Source of the DNA: Clostridia bacterium | GTDB taxonomy: Bacteria > Bacillota > Clostridia > Monoglobales > Monoglobaceae | Length of the DNA stretch: 40,740 bases | Reading direction: 5' to 3' | NCBI GenBank assembly: GCA_017620615.1 | Contig: JAGAUW010000025.1 | Span: forward strand, 1-40,740 | Shown: positions 15,257-24,280 of the stretch, piece after piece | Layout: each line of letters opens with the position of its first letter | Position numbering within the stretch: position 1 is the first letter of the stretch | Made by a program: the position numbers and the translations under genes | Notes under the pieces: generated by a model | The model's database searches: none | Told to the model about the DNA's origin: nothing | Seen by the model: only the letters and a program-made list of their open reading frames with translations

Positions 15257-16582
15257 ATGAAAAGGGCACTGGTTTTGATGTTGACGTTTTTAATCGTTAT
15301 TTTTCTGGGACTTACATCAGGTGTCTTTGCTGCCGACTTCCCTGATGTTTCTGAAAAACACCTTAATTTTGATGCTATCTCTTATCTTACGGAGATAGGT
15401 GTTATTGCGGGGTATGAGGATTTCACATTCAGACCCGAGAGAGAAATTACCCGAACAGAATTTTGCGCTCTTATGGCAAGAACTTTGGGTTATGACAAGG
15501 AAACATATGTTTTGGCAGATATTCCATTTTATGACGTGCCGGAGGAATATTGGGGCAGAGGGTATATTTCCTTCTGCTTTGAAAAAGGGCTAATCAATGG
15601 CATGGAGGAGGGGGTTTTTGCCCCTGCTGACAAGGTTACCGTGGCTCAGGCGGTGAAGATGACAGTGTGTGCTGTTGGAAAAGGCGAAGAGGCCCTTTCA
15701 ACAAATGGTGAAAAATGGTACTCGGGTTATATGACTGTTGCAAGCGAAAATGGTCTTTTGGATAAAATGTCACAAAAGGCAGACGAAAATGCCGCGAGGT
15801 CAAATGTGGCGCAGATTGTTTATAATATGCTGATGTCGGATGTTTTTAATGAGCAGGAAGATGAGGAAACAACCGAAAATCCTGAGAATTCTGAAAGAGA
15901 GGAGCTTTCTGACGAAGAGCTTTCAGAAATCGAAATGGTATTTTCCCAAAAGGATTTTTCTGATGTAAAGGTTATATTGGTAGATGCCGGACATAATTAT
16001 CAAGGCAAGGATATTGGGGCTGAAAACCTTGATTATGGCGTAAGGGAAGAGGAAATCACCTGGCAAATTGCGGACAAGCTCAGAGAAAATCTTGAGGATA
16101 TGGGTTATATTGTTGTGATGACAAGAGAAAAAATGACCGACAGTATAGCAAACACCTCGGTTACCGACAGCCTTCAGGCAAGGGTTGATTTGGCGCATAC
16201 TTCCTTTGCTGATTTGTTTATATCAATACATTGCAATATCGGCAACGGAATTGGTAAAGGGATTGAGAGCTATTGTTTCCAGCTTGGCGGATACTCTGCA
16301 CGTCTTGCGGCTTTGGTTCAGGAAAAGGTTTCAGAAAGTACCGGACTTTATGACAGAGGTGTGAAGACAGCAAATTTCTTTGTGAACAAAAATACCCTTA
16401 TGCCATCGGTTCTTATTGAGACCGGCTTTATGGACAATGAACACGATATGGAAATTTTAGCATCACGGGACGGTCAGGAAAGGATTGCCACAGCTATTGC
16501 CCGAGCTGTGCGTGAATATGACACGATGGAGCCCATTGAAAATGCGGCAATAGAGGAAGAAAATTATGATGAAGAAGCCTGA
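15257..16582 (+). CDS. SLH-domain N-acetylmuramoyl-L-alanine amidase
   Basis: A 441-residue exported cell-wall hydrolase. Residues 1-25 form a signal peptide ending near GVFAA. Three SLH repeats follow (about 27-80, 91-145 and 155-197), recognisable from FPDV...AISYLTEIGVIAGYEDFTFRPEREITRTEF-type patterns; they anchor proteins to secondary cell-wall polymer. After an acidic linker (about 198-232) comes an Amidase_3 domain with zinc ligands in DAGHNYQG, REEEITW and SIHCNIG and the catalytic glutamate in LIETGFM. It would cut the bond between MurNAc and L-alanine. ATG 15257 is chosen over GTG 15254 because AAAAGGAG ends 6 nt before it. It overlaps the next gene by 17 nt. Its SLH repeats resemble those of the large surface protein two genes downstream. 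Confidence 0.9.
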   Translation: MKRALVLMLTFLIVIFLGLTSGVFAADFPDVSEKHLNFDAISYLTEIGVIAGYEDFTFRPEREITRTEFCALMARTLGYDKETYVLADIPFYDVPEEYWGRGYISFCFEKGLINGMEEGVFAPADKVTVAQAVKMTVCAVGKGEEALSTNGEKWYSGYMTVASENGLLDKMSQKADENAARSNVAQIVYNMLMSDVFNEQEDEETTENPENSEREELSDEELSEIEMVFSQKDFSDVKVILVDAGHNYQGKDIGAENLDYGVREEEITWQIADKLRENLEDMGYIVVMTREKMTDSIANTSVTDSLQARVDLAHTSFADLFISIHCNIGNGIGKGIESYCFQLGGYSARLAALVQEKVSESTGLYDRGVKTANFFVNKNTLMPSVLIETGFMDNEHDMEILASRDGQERIATAIARAVREYDTMEPIENAAIEEENYDEEA

Positions 16583-17798
16583 ACTTCTTGCTCCGGCGGG
16601 GAGTCTTAATAAATTAAAAATTGCAATCACCTATGGAGCAGACGCGGTATATGTTGGCGGGGAGGAGTTTTCCCTGCGCGTTGCCGCTGAGAATTTTTCT
16701 CCCGAAGAACTTTGTGAGGGCGTGAAATTTGCTCATGAACGGGGGAAAAAGGTGTACCTTACGGCAAACATAATACCCCACAATTCGGATATAGCCCAGT
16801 ATGAGGAATTCTTAAAAAAGTATATGGCAGCGGGATTTGATGCAGTTATCCTTTCGGATTTGGGGATGTTTCAGTTGACCCGTGAAATTGCACCTGAGCT
16901 TGAAATCCACGTCAGCACTCAGGCAAATAATGTGAATTTCAAAAGTGCTGAAACTTGGTGCAAAATGGGGGCAAAACGTGTTATACTGGCACGTGAGATG
17001 TCTTTTGATGAAATTGCTGAAATCCGCGAAAAGACCCCTGAAGGACTTGAACTTGAGGCGTTTGTTCACGGAGCGATGTGCATTTCCTATTCAGGAAGAT
17101 GTCTTCTCAGCAACTATATGACAAACCGTGACAGCAACCTTGGGGCGTGCTCCCATCCGTGCAGGTGGAAATATCACCTGGTGGAGGAAACAAGACCGGG
17201 AGAATATATGCCGGTGTTTGAAAACGAAAGAGGAACTTTCATATACAATTCAAAGGATTTGTGTATGATTGAGCATATAGATAAACTTATTGAGTCCGGC
17301 CTTGACAGCTTCAAAATTGAGGGTAGGGTGAAGACCGAATATTATCTTGCGACGGTTGTAAAAGCATATCGTGATGCAATTGATAAATATTTTGAAGACC
17401 CTGACGGATTTGAATTTGACCCTAAGTGGCTGGAGGAAATTAAAAAGGTCAGCCATAGGGACTATACCACGGGATTCTTTTTCGGAAAGCCTGATGGAAA
17501 TGAGCAGAATTATGAAACCAGCTCCTATATAAGAAATTATGAGCTTTTGGGTATAGTAGAGAGCTATGATGAAGAAACAAAGCTTTTGTCGGTGGTTCAG
17601 AAAAACAGATTTTTCAAGGGCTCGGAGGTTGAGTTTTTGAGACCCGATGGAGACTTTGTGAAACATAAAATCGAATATATGGAGGATGAAAACGGTGAAG
17701 AACTTGAGGTTGCAAACAAACCCCAATCTATTGCCAAAATCCGTATAAATACCCCCCTTGTTCCAAACACAATGATGCGTGGTGTAAGGGAAAACTAA
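16566..17798 (+). CDS. U32 family peptidase-like protein (TrhP/RlhA type)
   Basis: A 410-residue protein of the U32 family. Although named for collagenase activity, characterised relatives (TrhP, RlhA, UbiU/V) are Fe-S proteins that hydroxylate RNA or quinone precursors using prephenate-derived or similar chemistry; by architecture this one is closest to the TrhP type that makes 5-hydroxyuridine in tRNA. The start KPELLAPAGSLNKLKIAITYGADAVY is diagnostic. Four cysteines are arranged as in the cluster-binding members: GAMCISYSGRC and, about 20 residues later, GACSHPC. The frame opens with ATGATG, giving starts at 16566 or 16569. It overlaps the amidase stop by 17 nt, so translation is probably coupled, although no shared pathway is evident. 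Confidence 0.88.
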   Translation: MMKKPELLAPAGSLNKLKIAITYGADAVYVGGEEFSLRVAAENFSPEELCEGVKFAHERGKKVYLTANIIPHNSDIAQYEEFLKKYMAAGFDAVILSDLGMFQLTREIAPELEIHVSTQANNVNFKSAETWCKMGAKRVILAREMSFDEIAEIREKTPEGLELEAFVHGAMCISYSGRCLLSNYMTNRDSNLGACSHPCRWKYHLVEETRPGEYMPVFENERGTFIYNSKDLCMIEHIDKLIESGLDSFKIEGRVKTEYYLATVVKAYRDAIDKYFEDPDGFEFDPKWLEEIKKVSHRDYTTGFFFGKPDGNEQNYETSSYIRNYELLGIVESYDEETKLLSVVQKNRFFKGSEVEFLRPDGDFVKHKIEYMEDENGEELEVANKPQSIAKIRINTPLVPNTMMRGVREN

Positions 17799-17849
17799 AC
17801 TTTGCAAAATGATTAAATTTATATATTCAAGCAAAATGGAGGTAGGAAA

Positions 17850-20729
17850 ATGAAATTTTCAAAAAGACTTTTGTGCACACTGCTTGCAGTTTTGGTTACA
17901 CTTACAAGCATTGCAGTTGTGCCGGCAACAGCTGCATTTACAGATTTGGAGGAAGGCCACAATGCGTATGATGCAGTTAACGTACTCAGCAAGCTTGGTG
18001 TTATCAATGGTTATGATGACGGAAGCTTCAAACCTAACAACAACGTAACTCGTGCCGAGTTTACAGCTATGCTTCTCAGAACACGTGGTCTTGGCAGTGT
18101 TGGTTCAACAAGCCTTGAGAACCCACCATTTCCTGATGTTACAACTCCTGATGTTTCATGGGCTATCGGAAACATAAGAACAGCTCGTGAAATGGGAATC
18201 ATCAACGGTTATGACGACGGAACATTTTTGCCAAACAACAATGTTTTGTATGAAGAAGCGGTTAAGATGATTGTTTGTGCTCTTGGTTATGGCGAAATGG
18301 GAGCAGAGGGTGCAAAATGGTATTCAAAATATCTGATGACTGCAACATCACTTGGCTTTATTGAAGGCGCAGGCGGTGCAGTTTCAGTTCCTGCAACCCG
18401 TGCGACTATTGCAAATATGCTTTACAACTGTCTTGAAGTGGAACTCGCTGAGGATAACAAAATTACAGAAAAAACTATCCTTGAGCATGACCTCAAGCTT
18501 ACAAAGAATGTAGGTTATATTTCATCAAACTCAAAAATCAGCCTTTCTCAGCCAGATGCAAATCTTCGTGATGATGAAGTAGAGATTTCTGTTAATGGCG
18601 TTGCTTCTACTTACAAGGTGGATGATGCATCAAAATATGAAGATATGCTTGGCGCCCAGATTGAATTCTATTTTAAGAATGATTTGAGCAGCGGACTCAA
18701 GCACCTTATTCTTGCTACGGTAAAAAACAGTACAACAATTAAGGTTGATGCAGATTTAATCCAAAGTTGGTCAGCGAATGGAATAAAATATTTCAAGGGT
18801 GAAGATGCTCAAAGAGAAACCGGCGTCAATATTTCAGCAAACAGTGTTGTTGTATACAATGGAAAGCTTTATGGGGCTAATGCTACTGCAAGTAGCTTTG
18901 CTATATATTATGCCAATGAAAGTTTGCCGCTGGTTGGAGATTTTGAACTTATTGACCGTGACGGCGATAATGTTTTTGATGTAGTTTTTGTAAATGATTA
19001 TGAACCCTATTTCGTGTCATCTGTTACATCTTCTGACTATAAGGTAACAGACAATGCACTTAGAAACGGGCTTTCAGGTGGCAACCAGAAAATATTGAAC
19101 TATAAGGCAAATGATATAGAGTTTGTTACCAAGGATGGTGCAGTTACCTCATTTAATGCAATTAAAAAAGGCAGTATGATTTTTGTGGCACAGGACAAGC
19201 ATTCATCCGGTGACGCAAAGGTAATTGTTTGCAACGACACAGTAACAGGCAAAATCACATCGTCAAGCTCATCAAAGGGTATTACAGTTAACGGAACAAC
19301 TTATAAGTTCTCAAGCCTTGCTCCTTGGGAAAATGTTATTCCCGGTGCAAGCCCCACGCTGACAACTGCTCCACAAATGGGCGATACAGCTAAATTCTAT
19401 CTTGATTTGAGTGGCAATGTTATTTGGTATGACAAGACAGAAACAGCATCAAATCAGCAGTATGGATATATTACAGGTGCAAAATATGACAGTGGTGACT
19501 TTGAAGAAACTGCAAGGGTTGAAATTGTTACAAAATCAAACGTAAAAGGCAGTGTATATACAATAACCACCAAGTCAAAGATTAACGGCGCTGTTCCGCT
19601 TACCATTAATGACTTTGTGAAAGAAATTGACAAGACCAGTAACCGTAGCGGTATGGAAGATGGCGATTATAAACAGCTTGTAAAATTCACAACATCTAAG
19701 GGTACAGAAATTGATGAGATTATAACAGCAACAGCATCGACAGATACACCCGAAAAGATAGCTGATGATATACTTAATGTTTATAGCCCCATAACAGCTG
19801 CTACTGACTGCAACTATTCATCAAGTAGATTTGAGGCAGTATCAGGTAGCAAAAAAATAAATGTAAGCAATGCATTCATTCTTGATGTAAGAACCCCTGG
19901 AAAATACAGCCTTTTGACAACAAGCAAGCTGAAGAAATCTACAACAGGCGGTTATAAAATCGAGTGTTTTGATGTGGATTCTACAAACTTTGCAAAGGTT
20001 GTTCTTGTATATGATGTTCCGGTATCTGCAAACATAGGTGCAGTTGATGAAAAATCACCTGTATTTATTATAGATGGAGTCATTCACAAACAGGATGGTG
20101 ATTATGCAAGATATATGCTTAGCGGTTGGTTGGGAACGGATAAACATGGCGATGAACCAGGTGAGAAAGAACCCCTGAAACTTTCGGTTGAAGATGCTTC
20201 AACTGTTTCACTTGCTCCTTCGCTTAAAAAGGGTGATGTTGTAAGACTTGGTACAGACAGTGAGGGTTATTATACCATTAAGCACGAGTCAGGAAAACAG
20301 CATATTATATTTAGAATGGATGCTGGATACCGCAACACACTAAGCAATCCTTGCCAGACAATCCATGTAAGTACCTCTTATCCTGAATATGAGGTTATCT
20401 GGGGTACGCTTTATGAAAGAAGCAATACTGCTTTGATGGTTTCAAAGGAAATGCTTACTGGCGTTGAGGCTGAAAATGCTCTTAATCTCAGAGAGGATGC
20501 AATTATGCCGACTGCCTTCAGCGGTGCGAATGTTCTTGTGTACAAGATGGAAAATGGCAAACTCAAGATTTATGAAGAAACAGCACCTTCTGTAAACGGT
20601 GATGTAACTGATTGGGGCTATATTGAAGGAATTAACAAGTTCACAAACAACAATGGTGATGCTCCGGCTGAAATTTTCCTCTACATGAACAATAACAAAG
20701 TTAAGACAATGATTATTGTTGAAAGATAA
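17850..20729 (+). CDS. Large SLH-domain surface protein, probable S-layer component
   Basis: A 959-residue exported protein. A signal peptide (residues 1-29, cleavage near ATAAF) is followed by three SLH repeats (about 29-80, 92-150 and 155-200) with the motifs GVINGYDDGSFKPNNNVTRAEF and GIINGYDDGTFLPNNNV. The remaining 750 or so residues show no enzyme motif; they are rich in Ser, Thr, Asn, Asp and beta-strand patterns, with recurring short GYI or GKI units (about 228, 466, 533 and 929) that suggest repeated beta domains. Synthesis from a strong GGAGGTAGG SD and the clean, regular codon choice suggest high expression. Size, SLH anchoring and the dedicated terminator fit a structural surface-layer protein, but I do not recognise a named family for the C-terminal part. 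No promoter could be assigned in the 51-nt gap upstream. Confidence 0.85.
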   Translation: MKFSKRLLCTLLAVLVTLTSIAVVPATAAFTDLEEGHNAYDAVNVLSKLGVINGYDDGSFKPNNNVTRAEFTAMLLRTRGLGSVGSTSLENPPFPDVTTPDVSWAIGNIRTAREMGIINGYDDGTFLPNNNVLYEEAVKMIVCALGYGEMGAEGAKWYSKYLMTATSLGFIEGAGGAVSVPATRATIANMLYNCLEVELAEDNKITEKTILEHDLKLTKNVGYISSNSKISLSQPDANLRDDEVEISVNGVASTYKVDDASKYEDMLGAQIEFYFKNDLSSGLKHLILATVKNSTTIKVDADLIQSWSANGIKYFKGEDAQRETGVNISANSVVVYNGKLYGANATASSFAIYYANESLPLVGDFELIDRDGDNVFDVVFVNDYEPYFVSSVTSSDYKVTDNALRNGLSGGNQKILNYKANDIEFVTKDGAVTSFNAIKKGSMIFVAQDKHSSGDAKVIVCNDTVTGKITSSSSSKGITVNGTTYKFSSLAPWENVIPGASPTLTTAPQMGDTAKFYLDLSGNVIWYDKTETASNQQYGYITGAKYDSGDFEETARVEIVTKSNVKGSVYTITTKSKINGAVPLTINDFVKEIDKTSNRSGMEDGDYKQLVKFTTSKGTEIDEIITATASTDTPEKIADDILNVYSPITAATDCNYSSSRFEAVSGSKKINVSNAFILDVRTPGKYSLLTTSKLKKSTTGGYKIECFDVDSTNFAKVVLVYDVPVSANIGAVDEKSPVFIIDGVIHKQDGDYARYMLSGWLGTDKHGDEPGEKEPLKLSVEDASTVSLAPSLKKGDVVRLGTDSEGYYTIKHESGKQHIIFRMDAGYRNTLSNPCQTIHVSTSYPEYEVIWGTLYERSNTALMVSKEMLTGVEAENALNLREDAIMPTAFSGANVLVYKMENGKLKIYEETAPSVNGDVTDWGYIEGINKFTNNNGDAPAEIFLYMNNNKVKTMIIVER

Positions 20730-20743
20730 TCTAAAGGCAAATG

Positions 20744-20778
20744 AAAAAAGTCACACGGCACAGCCGTGTGACTTTTTT
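20744..20778. terminator. Bidirectional terminator between the S-layer gene and argF
   Basis: A perfect 16-bp stem including the A and T runs (20744-20759 with 20763-20778) and a 3-nt loop. It ends the plus-strand surface-protein transcript and, in reverse, the arginine operon. Confidence 0.93.
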
Positions 20779-20814
20779 GTTTGTATTATTTTAAAATTAG
20801 CTTATATTTTAAAT

Positions 20815-21720
20815 TCAGTCTTTCATAAGCTTGACAAGTACTGCCTTTTGGGCATGGAGGCGGTTTTCTGCTTCGTCAAAAATTTCAGCGGCGTGTGCTT
20901 CCAGTACCTCTGCGGTGATTTCTTCGCCTCTATGTGCCGGCAAGCAGTGGAGAACCATAGCATCACTCTTTGCAACTGCCATAAGGTCAGCATTTATCTG
21001 ATAGCTTGCAAAGACTTTCTGGCGTTCTTTGGCTTCAGCCTCCTGACCCATTGATGCCCACACGTCAGTAACAAGAATGTCTGCATCCTTTGCGGCTTCG
21101 GTAATTGACTCGGTGCAGGTGAACTTGCCGTTTTCTGACGCCCATTTCATAAGGCCGCTATCCGGCTCATAGCCTTTGGGACAGGCAATAGAAAATTCCA
21201 TACCCATTTTTATAGCACCGACCATCAAAGAGTTTGACATATTGTTTCCGTCGCCGATAAAGCACATTTTGAGTCCGTTGAAGCTTCGTTTGTATTCTCT
21301 TATGGTCATAAGGTCAGCAAGCACCTGACAGGGGTGACAATAGTCGGTAAGACCATTGATAATCGGGATTGAGCCGTATTTTGCCAAATCTTCAACCTCT
21401 TTTTGCTCAAACGTTCTTATCATAATTCCGTCAAGGTATCTTGAAAGAACTCTGGCGGTGTCTTCCACCGGCTCACCTCTGCCTATCTGGAGGTCGTTGG
21501 AACTCAAAAAGAGGGGATAACCGCCAAGGTCAGCCATACCTACTTCAAAGGATACACGGGTACGGGTTGAAGATTTTTCAAAAATCATACCCAAGGTTTT
21601 CCCCTCTAAGTAGCGGTGAGGAATTCCGTTTTTCTTGTCATATTTGAGCTGGTCTGCCAAATCCAGAATTTCTGTAATTTCCTGAGCAGAAAGGTCGGAA
21701 AGTTTGAGTAAGTGTTTCAT
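20815..21720 (-). CDS. argF: Ornithine carbamoyltransferase
   Basis: A 301-residue enzyme that forms citrulline from ornithine and carbamoyl phosphate. The carbamoyl-phosphate loop is SSTRTR (about 49-54), and HPCQ (about 129-132) completes that site. The ornithine site is marked by DVWASMGQE and the catalytic HCLPAHRGEE loop. Length is normal for a biosynthetic enzyme. The open frame extends to 21747, but ATG 21720 is chosen because AAAGGAG lies 8 nt upstream and the family starts at MKHLLKLSD. It is the last gene of the arginine operon, 13 nt after argD. A catabolic role (argF of the deiminase pathway) is less likely given its neighbours. Confidence 0.95.
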   Translation of the reverse strand: MKHLLKLSDLSAQEITEILDLADQLKYDKKNGIPHRYLEGKTLGMIFEKSSTRTRVSFEVGMADLGGYPLFLSSNDLQIGRGEPVEDTARVLSRYLDGIMIRTFEQKEVEDLAKYGSIPIINGLTDYCHPCQVLADLMTIREYKRSFNGLKMCFIGDGNNMSNSLMVGAIKMGMEFSIACPKGYEPDSGLMKWASENGKFTCTESITEAAKDADILVTDVWASMGQEAEAKERQKVFASYQINADLMAVAKSDAMVLHCLPAHRGEEITAEVLEAHAAEIFDEAENRLHAQKAVLVKLMKD

Positions 21721-21733
21721 TTTATTTTCTCCT

Positions 21734-22894
21734 TTAAATTGTTTCAATCACTGTTTTTAGTATCTCGATGCCCTTGTCAAGCTCTTCCTTTGTGATATTC
21801 AGGGGAGGAAGAAGTCTGACTTTGTCTTTTGCGGTAAGGACCAAAAGTCCGTTTTCAAGACATTTTTTAAGGATTTCTTTGGCGTCAGCACGGGTTGTGA
21901 GACCTATCATATAACCCATGCCGCAGATTTCTTCAATGCCGTCAATTTTGGAAAGCTCGCTCCATAAATATCTACTATTTTTGGTAACTTCAGCCAGAAA
22001 ATCATCATCAAGCCGTGAAAGAACATTTATGGCTGCAGCAGCAGAAATGGGGTTGCCGCCAAAGGTCGAACCGTGACTGCCCGCGGGCATAATGTCTTTT
22101 AATTTTTCCGAAAATACGGTAGCACCGATGGGGAGACCACCTGCGAGGCCTTTGGCAGTTGTGAAGATGTCGGGGGAAATTCCAAAATGCTGATGTGCAT
22201 AGAGCTTGCCTGTTCTGCCATTTCCTGTCTGCACCTCGTCGATGATTAACAGCATATCGTGTGCATCGGCGATTTCTTTTGCTGCCAGAACAAACTCCTT
22301 TGTTAAAGGAAGAACACCGCCCTCGCCTTGTATAGGCTCAAACATAATGGCGCAACAGTTTTTGTTTGCTATAGTTTTCAGCTCTTCAATATTGTTTGCT
22401 TCCGCATACACAAAGCCCCCGGTAAAAGGTGTGAAATGCTTGTGAAAGCCGTCCTGACCGGTGGCGGAAAGTGTGGTGACTGTTCTGCCGTGGAAGCTGT
22501 TTTTGAGCGTTATAATAATGTTTTTGTCAGGATTTTGGTCTGTTCCATACTTACGGGCGGCTTTTATTGCACATTCGTTTGCTTCAGCACCCGAATTTGA
22601 AAAGAACACCTTGCTCATACCGGTTTTTTCGCAGAGCATTTTTGCCAAAGTCGAGCAAGGCTCGGTGTAATAATAATTTGATGTGTGCTGGATTTTGCCA
22701 AGCTGTGCGGTAACGGCTTTTATCCATTCATCATCGCAAGCACCAAAGGTGTTCACGGCTATGCCGCTGCCAAAGTCGATATATTCCTTGCCGTCAGAGG
22801 CTTTTAAGGTGCTACCCTTTCCGGAAACGATTTCAAGATCCAGACGTCCATAAGTGGGAAGTATAAATTTTTTATCTGTTTCTTTTATTGTCAT
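21734..22894 (-). CDS. argD: Acetylornithine aminotransferase
   Basis: A 386-residue class III PLP aminotransferase that converts N-acetylglutamate semialdehyde to N-acetylornithine with glutamate. The PLP lysine is in [13 protein letters not shown], the PLP-binding aspartate in [14 protein letters not shown], and the phosphate/substrate residues in NSGAEANE and FHGRT. A GAGGAGA SD precedes the ATG. It lies between argR and argF with gaps of 21 and 13 nt. Related 4-aminobutyrate and succinylornithine aminotransferases share the fold, but the operon context settles the assignment. Confidence 0.95.
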   Translation of the reverse strand: MTIKETDKKFILPTYGRLDLEIVSGKGSTLKASDGKEYIDFGSGIAVNTFGACDDEWIKAVTAQLGKIQHTSNYYYTEPCSTLAKMLCEKTGMSKVFFSNSGAEANECAIKAARKYGTDQNPDKNIIITLKNSFHGRTVTTLSATGQDGFHKHFTPFTGGFVYAEANNIEELKTIANKNCCAIMFEPIQGEGGVLPLTKEFVLAAKEIADAHDMLLIIDEVQTGNGRTGKLYAHQHFGISPDIFTTAKGLAGGLPIGATVFSEKLKDIMPAGSHGSTFGGNPISAAAAINVLSRLDDDFLAEVTKNSRYLWSELSKIDGIEEICGMGYMIGLTTRADAKEILKKCLENGLLVLTAKDKVRLLPPLNITKEELDKGIEILKTVIETI

Positions 22895-22915
22895 ATTGTT
22901 TTCTCCTCAGTCAAG

Positions 22916-23395
22916 TTAGTTTACTACCTGTGTGAGTTCTTCTGAAAATTTCAGTGCATAGGATTCATTGCTGAGGGCAATGAACACGGTGTCATCACCT
23001 GCGATAACACCCACAACGTGATTGAATTCCAGTGTTTCGATTGCCATTGCACAGCCCTGAGCAGAGCCGGGAATGGTTTTCACAACTACAAGGTTTCCTG
23101 CGGTCTGTATTGTGATTACCGCGTGGGTGAGAACGGCGGCATACCGGGCATTTATGTCGGCGTCAGAGTCTTTGCCGGGAAGAGCATACCGGTATTTGTC
23201 GCCATGGTCCGAAATTTTTATGAGGTGAAGCTCTCTGATGTCACGGGAAACCGTCGCCTGAGTAACCTTGAAGTTTTCTTTAATCAGGCATTCGGTAAGC
23301 TGACCTTGCGTTTCGATTGCCTGATTTGAAATCAGGCGGATAATTGCGTTGTGTCGGGCTTTCTTTGAATCGCGAGAAATATCTTTTTCCTGCAT
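22916..23395 (-). CDS. argR: Arginine repressor ArgR
   Basis: A 159-residue transcription factor. The N-terminal winged helix (about 1-75) contains the recognition motif QATVSRDIRELHL. The C-terminal domain forms the arginine-binding hexamer, with GSAQGCAMAIE and GDDTVFIA as conserved ligand-site motifs. With arginine bound, ArgR represses biosynthetic operons at ARG boxes. It lies inside the operon between argB and argD, so it would lower its own synthesis along with the enzymes. ARG-box-like sites are visible upstream of argC. The first 15 or so residues (QEKDISRDSKKAR) are a slight N-terminal extension. Confidence 0.95.
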   Translation of the reverse strand: MQEKDISRDSKKARHNAIIRLISNQAIETQGQLTECLIKENFKVTQATVSRDIRELHLIKISDHGDKYRYALPGKDSDADINARYAAVLTHAVITIQTAGNLVVVKTIPGSAQGCAMAIETLEFNHVVGVIAGDDTVFIALSNESYALKFSEELTQVVN

Positions 23396-23410
23396 AAGAG
23401 AATCGCTCCT

Positions 23411-24265
23411 TTACACAAACATTGTGCCGATGCCTTCATCGGTTAAAATTTCAATAAGTATTGAATGGGGAACTCTGCCGTCGAGGATAAACACTTTGTT
23501 TACACCCTGACGGATTGCATCAATGCAGCATTCAATCTTTGGAATCATTCCGCCGGAAATTATGCCCTCGCTGATGAGTGCAGGCGCCTCACTGACCTTT
23601 ACCATTGGGATAAGGGTGGAGTCGTCGTCTTTGTCACGGAGAAGACCACGGATGTCGGTCATTGAAATCAGTGATTCGGCATTCAGTACCCCTGCAATCT
23701 TTGATGCTGCAGTGTCGGCATTGATGTTGTATACATTTCCCTGATTGTCGCAGCCTACCGTTGAAATAACAGGGATATAGCCCTTTTCAATAACATCAAG
23801 GATAGGCTCGGGGTTGATGGATGTGATTTCGCCCACAAAACCGTGGACGTCGTCAAGCTGTTTTGCCTCTATCATATGTCCGTCAATTCCACAAAGGCCC
23901 ATAGCCTTCCCCCCCATAGAGTGAATGAGGTTTACGAGGTTTTTGTTGATTTTTCCTGCCAGAACCATCTGAACAATGTCAATGGAATCCTTGTCGGTAA
24001 CACGTAGCCCGTCAATAAATTCGGTTTTTGTTCCTGTTTTTTCAAGCATTTCTGAAATTTCAGGACCGCCACCATGGACAAGAACGACCTTTATTCCCAC
24101 CAAAGAAAGGAGGAGGATATCGCCCATAACTGCGTTTTTAAGTTCATCATTAAGCATTGCGTTTCCGCCGTATTTGATGACCACGATTTTGTTGTAGTAT
24201 TTTTGTATGTAGGGAAGTGCCTCAATAAGAATTTTGGCACGGTCAAGTGTTGAAATCTCCTTCAT
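23411..24265 (-). CDS. argB: Acetylglutamate kinase
   Basis: A 284-residue amino acid kinase that phosphorylates N-acetylglutamate, second step of arginine synthesis. ATP and substrate motifs include VIKYGGNAM near residue 30, VHGGGPEIS near residue 65 and the C-terminal GGMIPKIECC. The N-terminal helix ending in LPYIQKYYNK is of the type seen in the hexameric, arginine-inhibited kinases, which together with argJ (the cyclic pathway) suggests feedback control at this step; that is inference. An AAGGAG SD lies upstream. Gaps to argJ and argR are 15 nt each. Confidence 0.95.
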   Translation of the reverse strand: MKEISTLDRAKILIEALPYIQKYYNKIVVIKYGGNAMLNDELKNAVMGDILLLSLVGIKVVLVHGGGPEISEMLEKTGTKTEFIDGLRVTDKDSIDIVQMVLAGKINKNLVNLIHSMGGKAMGLCGIDGHMIEAKQLDDVHGFVGEITSINPEPILDVIEKGYIPVISTVGCDNQGNVYNINADTAASKIAGVLNAESLISMTDIRGLLRDKDDDSTLIPMVKVSEAPALISEGIISGGMIPKIECCIDAIRQGVNKVFILDGRVPHSILIEILTDEGIGTMFV

Positions 24266-24280
24266 TTTTATCTCCTTAAA

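Noticed and set aside
17250..17834. A 194-codon minus-strand frame
   Set aside because: It is antisense to the U32-family gene, which has clear family motifs.
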